NCBI GenBank assembly: GCA_001310555.1
Contig: BAXO01000018.1
Coordinates: 1 to 64,000, forward strand
DNA: 64,000 nucleotides
Source: Bacillus sp. JCM 19058
GTDB lineage: Bacteria > Bacillota > Bacilli > Bacillales_H > Bacillaceae_D
Direction: 5' to 3'
Shown piece by piece: positions 42,082 to 52,460 of the stretch; within the stretch, counting starts at the first letter, position 1, and each line of letters starts with the position of its first letter. The notes under the pieces were generated by a model. The model did not search any database, had not been told where the DNA came from, and was given only the letters and a program-made list of their open reading frames with translations. Both the position numbers and the translations under genes were made by a program.

Positions 42082-43095
42082 GTGACGGAACATAATAATT
42101 TTTCTGTAAATAACAAGACTTGGACTGTCCGCTATCAGCAGCTGTTCCAGAAGCGCCAACAGCAGATGGGTTCGGTTAAGCCAACGGTCACTGCCCTGTT
42201 TCATTGCCATGAAATGCTCATGCAGGAAGCCGTGATGCTGGCCATTGAAAAAAATGAAAGTGAGTGGGGCTCTCCCCCTGCTCATTTTGCTTTCTTCGTG
42301 ATGGGAAGCGCTGCGAGAGGAGAGCAGCTTTATTGGAGCGATCAAGATCATGGTCTTGTTTTTTTTGACAAATCATGCCGATGACACTCAGTATTTCAGG
42401 CGTCTTGGTAAAGAAATTGTAGTTGCACTTGAATGGGCTGGCTACAAACGCTGTGATGGAAATGTCATGTCCTCTTGTTCGCGCTGGTGCAAGCCATTCT
42501 ATGAGTGGCAGGTGCAAATAGAAAATTGGATCGCTGACGATACGTGGGAGCACCTGAGACACGCGCTCATTTTTTTTGATGCGAGAGCTATTGTTGGAAA
42601 GGGGTCTCTAATTCGGAAGCTGAAGGGGGAGCTGATATCACTTATAAGGAAAAAGCCTGAGCGACTAGTAAGACTTTCTGAAAATACGGAGCGAATACCG
42701 CGGGAAATTGGCTTCTTTGGTCAGCTGTTAGGTGAAAGGAATCGATTCAATCAACGTGTGGTTGATTTAAAGCAATCCGTTTATTTCCCCTTCGTTAATG
42801 GCTTAAGGCTACTAGCCTTAAAAGAGCAGATCTATGATTCGTCGACTTTAGAGCGATTCCAGCAGCTTCCGACCTCCTATCAGAACATTATTCAGTTTCA
42901 GCAAGTGTATGAGGATTTCCTGATTGCACGTTTGAAATGGCAAATAGAAGCTGGCTCCTATGATGACGCTCACTTTATAAGGTTAAACCGCTTGAGCAAA
43001 ATAGAGAAAAAAAAGAGCTCAAGCATTGGATTCATGCAGGGCAACAGCTTTACCGTACGATTGAACGGCTGATAAGGAGAAGCGACAGGCGGTGA
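42082..43095 (+). CDS. DUF294 GlnD-like nucleotidyltransferase (frameshifted)
   Basis: About 337 residues. A nucleotidyltransferase signature is present: M-G-S-A-A-R-G-E-Q then S-D-Q-D-H-G near 42300-42350, matching the G-S-x-x-R-x-E...D-x-D pattern of the DUF294/GlnD group, followed by the helical DUF294 C-terminal domain. No CBS or cyclic-nucleotide domain is attached, unlike many relatives. Breaks in the T8 run at about 42359-42366 and the A8 run at about 43006-43013, which also hides the true stop at 43093-43095. GTG 42082 starts 1 bp after the amt stop, so it is translationally coupled. Suggested role: nitrogen signalling. Confidence 0.8.
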
Positions 43096-43823
43096 TCAAT
43101 CATATGTTTCATAGGATGAAACAGCTAACAACAAAGCTAAGCCCAAACATGCATACAACAACAGAGCTTCATTCGGAAGCGGCACGCCTGTCTTATTTGC
43201 GTCAAATTCAACGGGATGCAAGGAGAGAGGATGTGCTTGATCTCCCTTTTCGTGAGCTACCGGTCGTCATTATTGATCTTGAAACAAATGGATTCCATCC
43301 TGACAAAGGGGATGAAATTCTATCGATCGGGGCGATAAAAATGAAAGGTGAGGCCATCGATAAAAAGGGTGCCTTCTATGCGACTGTGCAATGTGTGCAG
43401 CCCCCGTCCAAAGAAGTACTGGAATTAACCGGATTAAGCGAGCGGGAACTGATGCAGTCGGCGTCGCTTGCTGACGTATTAACAGATTTCTACCGTTTTG
43501 TTGGGCATACGACGCTTGTGGCTCATCATGCTAGTCACGAAAAGAAATTTATGGCTCATGCGACGTGGCAAACGCTACGGACGACGTTTAAGCATCGCAT
43601 CGTAGACACATCGTTTTTATTAAAAGTCGTAGCACCAGAAAGGAAACTCAGGACGCTAGAGGAGTGCTGTGCCCATTATGAAATCAATATCGCAAAGCGG
43701 CATCATGCTCAGGAAGACGCTATCGCAACGGCGAAACTCTGGGGAGAGAACGTGCGCCGCGCTCAGGAAGCTGGGTTTCATTCCTTACGAGACGTGTATA
43801 TGGATTTGGCCAAAAGGACTTAG
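43092..43823 (+). CDS. DEDDh 3'-5' exonuclease, DNA polymerase III epsilon-like
   Basis: 243 residues, intact. The exonuclease motifs are I-D-L-E-T-N-G (Asp, Glu) near residue 58, V-G-H-T-T-L-V-A-H-H-A-S-H (Exo II region) near 140, and H-H-A-Q-E-D-A (His and Asp, DEDDh type) near 215. GTG 43092 overlaps the stop of the DUF294 gene by 4 bp (GTGA), with AAGGAG upstream, so it belongs to the amt-DUF294 transcript. An N-terminal helical extension of ~50 residues precedes the nuclease domain. Proposed activity: removing 3' nucleotides from DNA or RNA. Confidence 0.85.
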   Translation: MINHMFHRMKQLTTKLSPNMHTTTELHSEAARLSYLRQIQRDARREDVLDLPFRELPVVIIDLETNGFHPDKGDEILSIGAIKMKGEAIDKKGAFYATVQCVQPPSKEVLELTGLSERELMQSASLADVLTDFYRFVGHTTLVAHHASHEKKFMAHATWQTLRTTFKHRIVDTSFLLKVVAPERKLRTLEECCAHYEINIAKRHHAQEDAIATAKLWGENVRRAQEAGFHSLRDVYMDLAKRT

Positions 43824-43886
43824 CGCTTCTCGTCTTTCTTTTGTCGGTATGCTAAGATGGAGGGACAGAAAAGAGGAGGGCGTGAA

Positions 43887-44147
43887 GTGGCGATTACGGA
43901 AGCACAGGTTTATCGACAAATGGAAAAACAAATGGCGCGAATGAAGGAAGCCATTGCAAATCATCATGCTGATCAGGTTCGTGAATGTGCAGCGATTATC
44001 GAAGGATATTGTCAGCTGCTTAAAGAAAATGGTCCCGAACAGCAAAAGCGAAGTGAAATACGCACCGCTGCTCAGCCTATACAGCCAGCTGCATATACCC
44101 ATGAAGTCGATAACGAGAAGCCGCAACGGAATTTACTCGATTTTTAA
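43887..44147 (+). CDS. ywdI: YwdI-like small protein (DUF5327)
   Basis: A soluble 86-residue protein: helical N-terminal half (Q-M-E-K-Q-M-A-R-M-K-E-A-I), Q/P-rich linker, and the short C-terminal motif R-N-L-L-D-F. Length and position between ung and ywdK fit B. subtilis YwdI. GTG 43887 with GAGGAGGG 6-8 nt upstream is preferred to the open frame from 43857. Function unknown. Confidence 0.7.
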   Translation: MAITEAQVYRQMEKQMARMKEAIANHHADQVRECAAIIEGYCQLLKENGPEQQKRSEIRTAAQPIQPAAYTHEVDNEKPQRNLLDF

Positions 44148-44148
44148 C

Positions 44149-44186
44149 GCACACTCTGTGATCGATACGGGGTGTGTGTTGTTTTT
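44149..44186 (+). terminator. terminator after ywdI
   Basis: A hairpin pairing GCACACTC with GGGTGTGTG and a 16-nt loop is followed by TTGTTTTT, directly after the stop codon. Confidence 0.6.
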
Positions 44187-44476
44187 CCTACAATTCGATT
44201 TGTTGCAATGAGCCGCTTTTCAACAGGCGAAGGGAATGGCATAGATGTGTTCTAACCGTGCAGCAAGAAAGCTCGGAGGGATTCCGTAACATTAGCATAG
44301 AAAAAAAATGCTCGTCAGCTAGAATCGTGCCTCAACAAATTGAGCCATAGTAAGCTGGATGGAATTCGCCGAATAGGGCACGCCATCGGACAGAACCCTT
44401 TGAGCACCATAAACAATAAGTACGAACGAGTACCTCCATCAGCTGTTAAGCTAAAATATTGGGCAGGTGGGATGAG
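44187..44476. other. non-coding stretch between convergent genes
   Basis: About 290 bp between the ywdI terminator and the stop of the opposing acetyltransferase gene. No gene or clear structure is seen. Confidence 0.4.
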
Positions 44477-45112
44477 TTAAGCTTTTGCTCTAGAGTGTGC
44501 GCCAGGTGTCCATTCAACTAAAATACCGAAATGACAAGACTCTTCATCCTCTAAGTAATTGGGGAGAATGTGCAGCGGCTGCAGACCTTGTCGGAGCATG
44601 AAAGACAGCACTTGATCATAGAGCTTTCCGGCCGATACTTTATTGACATAGGTCTCCACCGACATTTCAGCCTCATAACGCTGAAACCCCGGAATGCGGC
44701 ACCCGGCGATAAAACGAGTCAGTCCGTGCCGAAGGACGAATTGCTTCCTCGCAGCGTACAAGGCTGTCGCAACCCCTGCGCCGCGGTATCGAGGATGGAC
44801 ACAAACATCAATTCCATAAAGACTATCACCTGCTGGATCATGACTCCCCCGAATATAGCCATGATCGGCTACCTCCGCCCATGTATGCGCTTTGCGTTTA
44901 TACGTAATGAGCAAGGAAGTAGCGGAGCCAATAATGGTTCCGTCTATGACTGCGAGCAGTGCCCCTCCAGGAAATGTTTGGACATGGGCCTGAATCTGTT
45001 CCTTGCTCCACCATAAATCCTCAGGAAATGGTGCCGGAAAGGCTTCTTTTTGTACCGAGAGTAAACCGTTGTAATCGTCTAGGGTGTACGGTCTGATTAT
45101 GATATCCTTCAT
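44477..45112 (-). CDS. GNAT family N-acetyltransferase
   Basis: About 211 residues, intact. The acetyl-CoA binding segment V-H-P-R-Y-R-G-A-G-V-A-T-A-L near residue 110 fits the R/Q-x-x-G-x-G/A consensus. ATG 45112 has AAAGGTGG 8 nt upstream and is preferred to GTG 45124. The C-terminal ~60 residues are longer than in the minimal GNAT fold. The acceptor substrate cannot be inferred. Confidence 0.82.
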   Translation of the reverse strand: MKDIIIRPYTLDDYNGLLSVQKEAFPAPFPEDLWWSKEQIQAHVQTFPGGALLAVIDGTIIGSATSLLITYKRKAHTWAEVADHGYIRGSHDPAGDSLYGIDVCVHPRYRGAGVATALYAARKQFVLRHGLTRFIAGCRIPGFQRYEAEMSVETYVNKVSAGKLYDQVLSFMLRQGLQPLHILPNYLEDEESCHFGILVEWTPGAHSRAKA

Positions 45113-45116
45113 TCGA

Positions 45117-45299
45117 TTATCCACCTTTTTTATTTAATGATAAGAAAGCATAAAATTTGGCATGAATGATATGTTTTTCAAGCATAAGCCACTCCAGCGC
45201 AGGGCGCGCAGCAACTAGCAAACTTCCTTTGTCTCTGTCCTGAGCTCCTTCCGTCACTGTGTTTCCTTTATCTCCGCAGGCGCAGTCCGGTTTGTCCAT
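45117..45299 (-). CDS. possible small protein upstream of the acetyltransferase
   Basis: A 60-residue open frame (starts M-D-K-P-D-C-A-C-G-D-K-G) that ends within a few bases of the acetyltransferase start, so coupling is conceivable. No ribosome binding site precedes it and no family is recognised. It may be chance. Confidence 0.25.
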   Translation of the reverse strand: MDKPDCACGDKGNTVTEGAQDRDKGSLLVAARPALEWLMLEKHIIHAKFYAFLSLNKKGG

Positions 45300-45445
45300 T
45301 GCTAAAGCGGACGCTCTGCGCTTTTGTTCATTGTAGCGAACGTTTGTCGTTTTTGGCTAGCTTATTTTTAGGCTTGATACGATTGAGATCATTTTCCTAC
45401 ATCACTAAGGTGCTTCAAGGACAAAAGCGACAATTTCTCCTAGGC

Positions 45446-45482
45446 AGCCCTCTTAGCTGGATTTTCTAAAAAAAAGAGGGCT
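45446..45482 (+). other. stem-loop in the ywdK leader
   Basis: A 9-bp perfect stem (AGCCCTCTT / AAGAGGGCT) with a 19-nt loop lies just before the ribosome binding site of ywdK. The loop ends in an A-run; no T-run follows. It may stabilise the mRNA or influence translation. Confidence 0.4.
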
Positions 45483-45520
45483 AAGATAGGCAGTAGGAAC
45501 TCAGAATAGGAGGTGCTATC

Positions 45521-45895
45521 ATGGCAAAGTTATTTCTCGTGATTGGCAGTATTGCTATGGCTCTCTCTGTAGCAATCGGTGCTTTTGGTGCCCATGGTCT
45601 TGAGCCGCGTCTAACTGAACGGATGATGAAAAATTACCAAACTGGAGTGCAATACCATATGATTCATGGTATCGGTCTTGTGGCTGTCGGTCTGGCCGCG
45701 TTAAAGGTTGCGTCTACAGGATTGCTGAGTGGAGCAGGCTGGAGCTTTATAATAGGGATCGTGTTATTTTCGGGCAGCCTGTATGCGATGGCTTTAACCG
45801 GAATAACAAAGCTTGGAGCCATTACACCGATCGGCGGCCTAGCATTTATTGTTGGCTGGGTATTGTTAGCCACGGCTGTCATCCGAGGACTGTAG
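45521..45895 (+). CDS. ywdK: DUF423 membrane protein YwdK
   Basis: 124 residues, intact, four membrane helices. The conserved G-A-F-G-A-H-G-L near residue 25 and the Y-Q-T-G-V-Q-Y-H-M-I-H-G motif define the DUF423 family. RBS AGGAGGTG precedes ATG 45521. B. subtilis has the same gene next to gerQ (ywdL). Function unknown. Confidence 0.9.
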   Translation: MAKLFLVIGSIAMALSVAIGAFGAHGLEPRLTERMMKNYQTGVQYHMIHGIGLVAVGLAALKVASTGLLSGAGWSFIIGIVLFSGSLYAMALTGITKLGAITPIGGLAFIVGWVLLATAVIRGL

Positions 45896-45920
45896 CAAAA
45901 ATTCGGTTTGAGCGCAAAAA

Positions 45921-45965
45921 TCTCCCTTAAAGGTAGCCAGAATAATCGTCTACCTTTAAGGGAGA
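45921..45965 (-). terminator. long terminator hairpin after gerQ
   Basis: A perfect 15-bp stem (TCTCCCTTAAAGGTA / TACCTTTAAGGGAGA) with a 15-nt loop. On the minus strand it is followed by TTTTT, so it ends the cwlJ-gerQ transcript; it may also stop ywdK transcription from the other side. Confidence 0.75.
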
Positions 45966-46136
45966 ATAGAAGCTTTATTGAGGTGAAGAATTTCACGGGC
46001 AAACTCGTTTCATCAGGCAGAAAATATCGGGAAAGCAGGTAGATGTCTACTTTGCTTGATTAAGTAAATCGTCTTTTTGCGTAGAGCTGGAAGGCTACTA
46101 CCGTTAAATCTGGCTTCAACGCTCGACGAATAAAAG

Positions 46137-46595
46137 CTATTCTGGCCGCGGGGAGTATTGTGTTAACGATTGACCCCCACCACCATAAGGATACGTATAG
46201 TCAATCGGTTCGTCAAAGACGACATAGTCAAGGTTAACCATGAGTAATAAATAATATTTACCCGATTCCGGATCGCTGATAATAATATGATCGCGTCCGG
46301 CTTCCTCCAGTCGGCCTTTAAAAATCTTCGCGTTCCATTCACTATTATTTTCAAAGGTCATATAAACAGTCACTTGCTTGCCACGATTGAGCCGCAAAAT
46401 ATTTTCAATAAAGGACTGCTCCATCGGCAAAGAGGCCCCGCCCTGTGCTGCCTGTTGCTGCTGTTGTTGGACAAAGCCCGGTACTTGATAATTTGTTGCG
46501 GAATAATATTGTCCTTGGGTCGGCTGTACTCCGTAACCGTAGCTGAACGCAGAGGGAATTGCTGATTTGCCATACGACGGATAGATTGGATACAC
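46137..46595 (-). CDS. gerQ: spore coat/germination protein GerQ
   Basis: 152 residues, intact. The conserved core reads E-Q-S-F-I-E-N-I-L-R-L-N-R-G-K near residue 60 and G-R-D-H-I-I-I-S-D-P near 105. The N-terminus is rich in Tyr, Gln and Pro, as in spore-coat GerQ, which is cross-linked and holds the lytic enzyme CwlJ in the coat so that spores can germinate with calcium-dipicolinate. GTG 46595 with AAAGGAG upstream. It lies 36 bp after cwlJ on the same strand, so the pair is an operon, expected to be mother-cell expressed. Confidence 0.93.
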   Translation of the reverse strand: MYPIYPSYGKSAIPSAFSYGYGVQPTQGQYYSATNYQVPGFVQQQQQQAAQGGASLPMEQSFIENILRLNRGKQVTVYMTFENNSEWNAKIFKGRLEEAGRDHIIISDPESGKYYLLLMVNLDYVVFDEPIDYTYPYGGGGQSLTQYSPRPE

Positions 46596-46631
46596 GGTTT
46601 ATCGCTCCTTTCTCATTAGTCGGGTAAGGGT

Positions 46632-47062
46632 TTAAAACGTGTTATAAACCTCTTCGCATTCTTCTGCGAGCGGAGTATAAAAGCAGTGGCTCTTGTAACG
46701 GCCAGAGTTCCATTGCCCCCACCATTGCGCAGGGCACGAGCCTTCCGGACGAAAGAACCAGAGTGCAAATTCGGCTGGGTGAAATCGCTCGCCGTTTACG
46801 ACTCGCCTCGCCAACCGTTTATCCCTTTCTCTAGCACGTTGATAAAAATAGCCTTTTTGTGTCGCTTCAAAGCCACCGGGAGATTGAAAAGTCATCTGTG
46901 GAATCGTATTGACATTCGCAAAATCTAAACAACGCACCCGTGTTCGGTTAACCATTACATTCCCTGCTGTCAACATTCCCATTTCTCCGTCACCTTCGGC
47001 CTCAGCTCGCATCAGCTTGCCAGCATATCGATATCGCTAGAGGATGCTTTAATTACAGCCAT
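46632..47062 (-). CDS. cwlJ: cell-wall hydrolase CwlJ, spore cortex lytic enzyme (frameshifted)
   Basis: About 143 residues of the SleB/CwlJ hydrolase domain, without signal peptide. The catalytic-Glu region is R-A-E-A-E-G near the N-terminus, followed by V-N-R-T and a characteristic F-x-x-x-x-S-C-P-A-Q-W-W-G-Q segment. It degrades cortex peptidoglycan during germination and needs GerQ. ATG 47062 has GGGGGTGAG 4-8 nt upstream; one missing A near 47028 separates the first ~15 residues. Confidence 0.92.
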
Positions 47063-47176
47063 TCGTCTCACCCCCTGTTTAACACGTAACTAATAAACAA
47101 TCATGCCCCTAGAGCGAGAATGTAGTTATTTCACTATATGATGCCAATGAAGGGCATATGCTATTTTCTTTGAATC

Positions 47177-47208
47177 AAAAAAAACGCCCTAGCAAAAGTG
47201 CTGGGCGG
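47177..47208 (-). terminator. terminator after hemQ
   Basis: A 9-10-bp stem (CGCCCTAGCA / TGCTGGGCG, one G-T pair) with a 4-nt loop. On the minus strand it ends in T8, the textbook form, 23 bp after the hemQ stop. Confidence 0.85.
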
Positions 47209-47230
47209 AACTTTACTCTTGTGTTTCGTT

Positions 47231-47978
47231 TTAACAATGAAAAAAGGCAGGTAAGCCAGATGGATATAACAGGTTGCCGATATAAAAATTGCCAAACTCT
47301 CCATAGCGGGCAGAAACCTCGTCAAATCGCATTTCGTACACGAGCTTTTTAAACTGCAAAGCATCGTCAGCAAATAGGGTGACACCCCACTCCCAGTCAT
47401 CAAAGCCGACCGAGCCGGTAATGACTTGTTTTACTTTGCCGGCGTAGCTACGACCTATTAAGCCGTGGCTTTTCATTAATTCGCGGCGCTCTTCCATTGG
47501 TAGCATATACCAGTTATCAGCCGTCGCGGCGCTTGTCCATTGGATAAAAGCACACATGCTCTGTTTTTGGCAATGTCGGGTATAGACGGGAACGAACGTA
47601 AGGGTTTTGATACGGATCCTCGTCACTATCTCCGGCCAAGTAATTGCTCAGCTCGACAACGGAAACGTAAGAATAAGCTGGTATCGTGTACTCGGCAAAG
47701 CGCGTTTTATTAAACGCATTCTCAATCTCATTTAGCTCCTGCATCGTCGGCCGCAGTAGCATGACCATTAAATCTGCCTTTTGACCGACAATGGAGTAAA
47801 GCGCATGACTTCCTTTACCATTGTATTCGGTCGTCTGCCATTGATCGAGTAAGCGTGTGAATTCGCTTAAAATTTGCTGACGTTCTTCTGAATCGAGCAT
47901 TTTCCAAGCTGGCCAGTTAATTGTACGAAAGTCATGAAGACAATACCAACCGTCAAGCGTTTTTGCTGCTTCACTCAT
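47231..47978 (-). CDS. hemQ: coproheme decarboxylase HemQ (frameshifted)
   Basis: About 248 residues of the chlorite-dismutase-like fold. It converts coproheme III to heme b in the Gram-positive pathway. The reactive-Tyr segment C-F-Y-P-M-D-K-R-R and the proximal-His segment [14 protein letters not shown] are both present; Arg and Trp residues around W-E-W-G-V-T-L-F follow. A frame break near 47525-47540 lies between the two motifs. ATG 47978 has AAAGGAGTG upstream. Divergent from pta, as in B. subtilis. Confidence 0.93.
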
Positions 47979-48341
47979 TGATTCGACACTCCTTTAATCG
48001 GCTGTCCTTCAAACCTGACAATAATCAATTTCAGGCTTATTTAAACAGCCTATTTAATGAACGAATATCTGCTGTAATCATATCATATTTAACTTTCACA
48101 AAAAAAACTTTCTCTACAGTTTCTCCCCCCTTTTTTTAAACGGTTGGCCAAAGTCTCACCAATTTGTCACAAAGAGACTAATGACAGGCGTCCCATATAT
48201 GTAATAATCGTAATGTTTGCAGCAGCGAAATCGTACCAAAATGGCTATTTTTATCAAATTGGGTAGAATAGTTTTCTTTTGAATGGAAGAGGGGTAGACT
48301 TAAAGTAATGGATGTACGTACGAAACGAGGAGGAATCAATC
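47979..48341. other. divergent promoter region hemQ / pta
   Basis: About 360 bp between divergent genes. It must contain both promoters. AT-rich tracts near 48100-48140 are seen but no consensus -35/-10 pair was confirmed, and no cre-like site for pta was convincing. Confidence 0.4.
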
Positions 48342-50231
<1,890 letters not shown>

Positions 50232-50691
50232 AATTATGAACTCCTAACGAATAAAGTGCTGCAGCACTTTATTTTACCATGAAAGCTAAGCTATGAAGCA
50301 AATAATTCCGATTGTATGTCCTAAGTCAAGGCGGTATTAGCAAATTGCCGAATACAAAAAGCATTTGAAAAAGATGCGAGGCTAGGTGAAAAGAAATCCT
50401 ATCGTCAGTTCACGCATCATAATCACGACACCTAGGTAAAGCTTTTGGACCAGCAACCATCCCGCCGTAAATCGCCGAAAGCAGTGAATTCGCTCCGAGT
50501 CGGTTCGCACCATCTGAGAATAATCGCATCCCCCTGCAAAGCGCTGAACATTAATGATAGCGTTTTCAGAAATGAAATAACAAAAAGGAGCATAGTATGA
50601 GTTATATCGTAGTTCTGCCTCATACCCCATCACTGGCAGAACGGCAGTTTTCATCACCGTAGTTTTAATAAACATTGAAGGGGGAAATAAA
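50232..50691. other. non-coding stretch lipL / symporter
   Basis: About 460 bp between divergent genes. Open frames here are antisense and lack start signals. No structure beyond the symporter ribosome binding site (GAAGGGGGAAA) at the right edge is supported. Confidence 0.4.
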
Positions 50692-51915
50692 ATGACACTA
50701 ACCAAAAAAAATCTTATTTGCACTAGTCGCCGGTATCATTGTCGGACTTATGTTTAACTGGCTGGCTCCTGCAGCATTTGAGCCCGTTAATTCGTATGTA
50801 CTTACACCTGTCGGTCAACTATTTTTGAAGCTAATTATGATGCTTGTCGTGCCACTCGTCTTCTTTTCGATTGCGTTAGGGACAGCTGGAATCGGCAATC
50901 CGAAAAAGCTAGGTCGAATCGGCGGGAAAACGATTTTGTTCTTCCTCTGCACTACAGCAATCGCCCTAATAATAGGGCTTACGATCGCATTGGTCGTCCA
51001 ACCGGGTGACCCTGGACTAATGGGCGAAGCTAGTGAATTCAGTGCTGAGGAAGCTCCGCCAATTATAGAGACGATCATGAATATCATTCCAACGAACCCA
51101 GTTGAAGCACTCGCTTCAGGAGAAATGTTACAAATCATTGCCTTTGCCGTTTTTGTCGGCCTTGCGATGGCCGTGCTCGGCGAAAAAACAAAAGGCTTGC
51201 TGAAGTTGTTTGAACAAGCGAACGACATTATGATGTACCTCGTAACGCTCGTTATGAAGGTCGCTCCATACGGTGCCTTCGCTTTAATTGCCTCCGCTCT
51301 CGGTGAGCAAGGCTGGCGTGCCTTCGGCTCCATGGTTACTTATATGACCTGCGTCATTGGCGCTTTACTAATTCATTCAATCGTTGTGTACGGAGCGGGG
51401 TCGCTTTACTCGGGAAAATGAATCCATTGAAGTTCTTTAAAGGATTCTTCCCGGCAATGACCGTAGCCTTCAGCACATCTAGCAGTAACGGCACCTTACC
51501 GATATCGATGAAAATGGCACAAGAAAATTTAGGCGTGTCAAAATCGATTTCCGGATTTGTACAGCCGCTCGGAGCAACGATTAATATGGATGGTACGGCT
51601 ATTATGCAGGCAGTCGCAACAGTATTTATTGCCCAAGTATATCTAGTCTCCCTATCGACTGGAGATTTATTAACAATTATTTTAACAGCAACCTTGGCAA
51701 GTATTGGCACAGCGGGAGTCCCAGGAGTCGGACTCATCATGCTGGCAATGGTTCTTAATTCTGTCGGGCTGCCACCCGAAGGAATTGCACTCGTCCTTGG
51801 CGTAGACCGGATCATCGATATGCTGCGCACATCTGTGAACATAACCGGCGACGCAGCGTGCGCCGTCATTGTCAATCGAACAGAAGGTGAGAAAATAAAC
51901 GAAAAAGTAGCTTAG
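50692..51915 (+). CDS. dicarboxylate/amino acid:cation symporter, DAACS family (frameshifted)
   Basis: About 407 residues. Family hallmarks: M-M-L-V-V-P-L-V-F-F-S-I-A-L-G, the re-entrant loop T-S-S-S-N-G-T-L-P near 51478 (serine-rich HP1), and N-M-D-G-T-A near 51585 (substrate/Na+ site). Transports glutamate, aspartate or C4-dicarboxylates with Na+ or H+. Breaks in the A8 run at 50704-50711 (after the fifth codon) and near 51405. ATG 50692 follows GGGGGAAA. Confidence 0.9.
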
Positions 51916-51920
51916 TTTAT

Positions 51921-51957
51921 GAAGTGTAGGGAACTTTGGTTCCTTACACTTTTTTTA
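51921..51957 (+). terminator. terminator after symporter gene
   Basis: Stem AGTGTAGGGAAC / GTTCCTTACACT (one mismatch), 4-nt loop, followed by a T7 run. Confidence 0.85.
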
Positions 51958-52056
51958 ATGAAGAGGGCACTCCTGCCTGATTCTAGTGCTCCCTCATCGG
52001 CTCCCGCCCTCCATATGCGGAAGTCGTCTGAAAAGCCGGGCGTGGGTCGCAAGGTA

Positions 52057-52203
52057 GCGCTCACTCGTCGGAACGTCGTGCACTCCTGTCGAATCCTAGT
52101 GCTCTCCCGTCGGAACGTCGTGCTCTCCTATCGAATTCCTGCGCTCTCCCATCGAAAGGTCGGCCTCCCTCGTCGGCTCATCGTGCTCTCCTGGCTGGGA
52201 GTA
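52057..52203. repeat. 21-bp tandem repeat array, seven degenerate units
   Basis: Seven consecutive 21-bp units begin at 52057, 52078, 52099, 52120, 52141, 52162 and 52183. Most share a core GYGCTCTCC followed after two bases by TCGaa. The third and fourth units (52099, 52120) agree best. Similar half-units occur upstream (51967, 51986). Because 21 is a multiple of three, an open frame (51919-52272) runs through with a 7-residue periodicity (R-R-N-V-V-x-S / Y-R-I-x-x-L-S), but it starts inside the terminator and has no ribosome binding site, so coding is unlikely. Confidence 0.8.
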
Positions 52204-52460
52204 GTAGGTTTGAAGGTGGAGGTTAGTTCTTTTAGGATTAGGAAAATATTTTATTTTAAAAAGGTTTGGTAAATTGTGTACTTTGTAGTATCATAATTAA
52301 TGTTTTAATAAAATAGTAAAGAGATGGAAAGAATAACTAATGGTTTATGAGCATGGTTCAAAAAAAGTAACTAGCAACATGTAACCTTTTGAATCCAGTA
52401 GTCGTCAAATAGGATGGAGTACTATCAAATGGAGTAGTTTAGCGATATGGGGGAGCGAAA
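52204..52460. other. asnB upstream region
   Basis: AT-rich intergenic DNA between the repeat array and asnB. It carries the asnB promoter and the ribosome binding site GGGGGAGC. No riboswitch or T-box-like element is recognised. Confidence 0.4.

Noticed and set aside
45117..45299. Small protein coupled to the acetyltransferase as a firm gene
   Set aside because: Kept only as a low-confidence feature because no ribosome binding site or known family supports it.
46287..46565. 92-codon plus-strand frame opposite gerQ
   Set aside because: Antisense shadow of a well-conserved gene.
51919..52272. Open frame with 7-residue periodicity through the 21-bp repeats
   Set aside because: It begins inside the symporter terminator, has no ribosome binding site, and its regularity follows from the DNA repeat length being a multiple of three.
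52204..52460. T-box or other riboswitch before asnB
   Set aside because: The conserved T-box bulge sequence and an associated terminator are absent.
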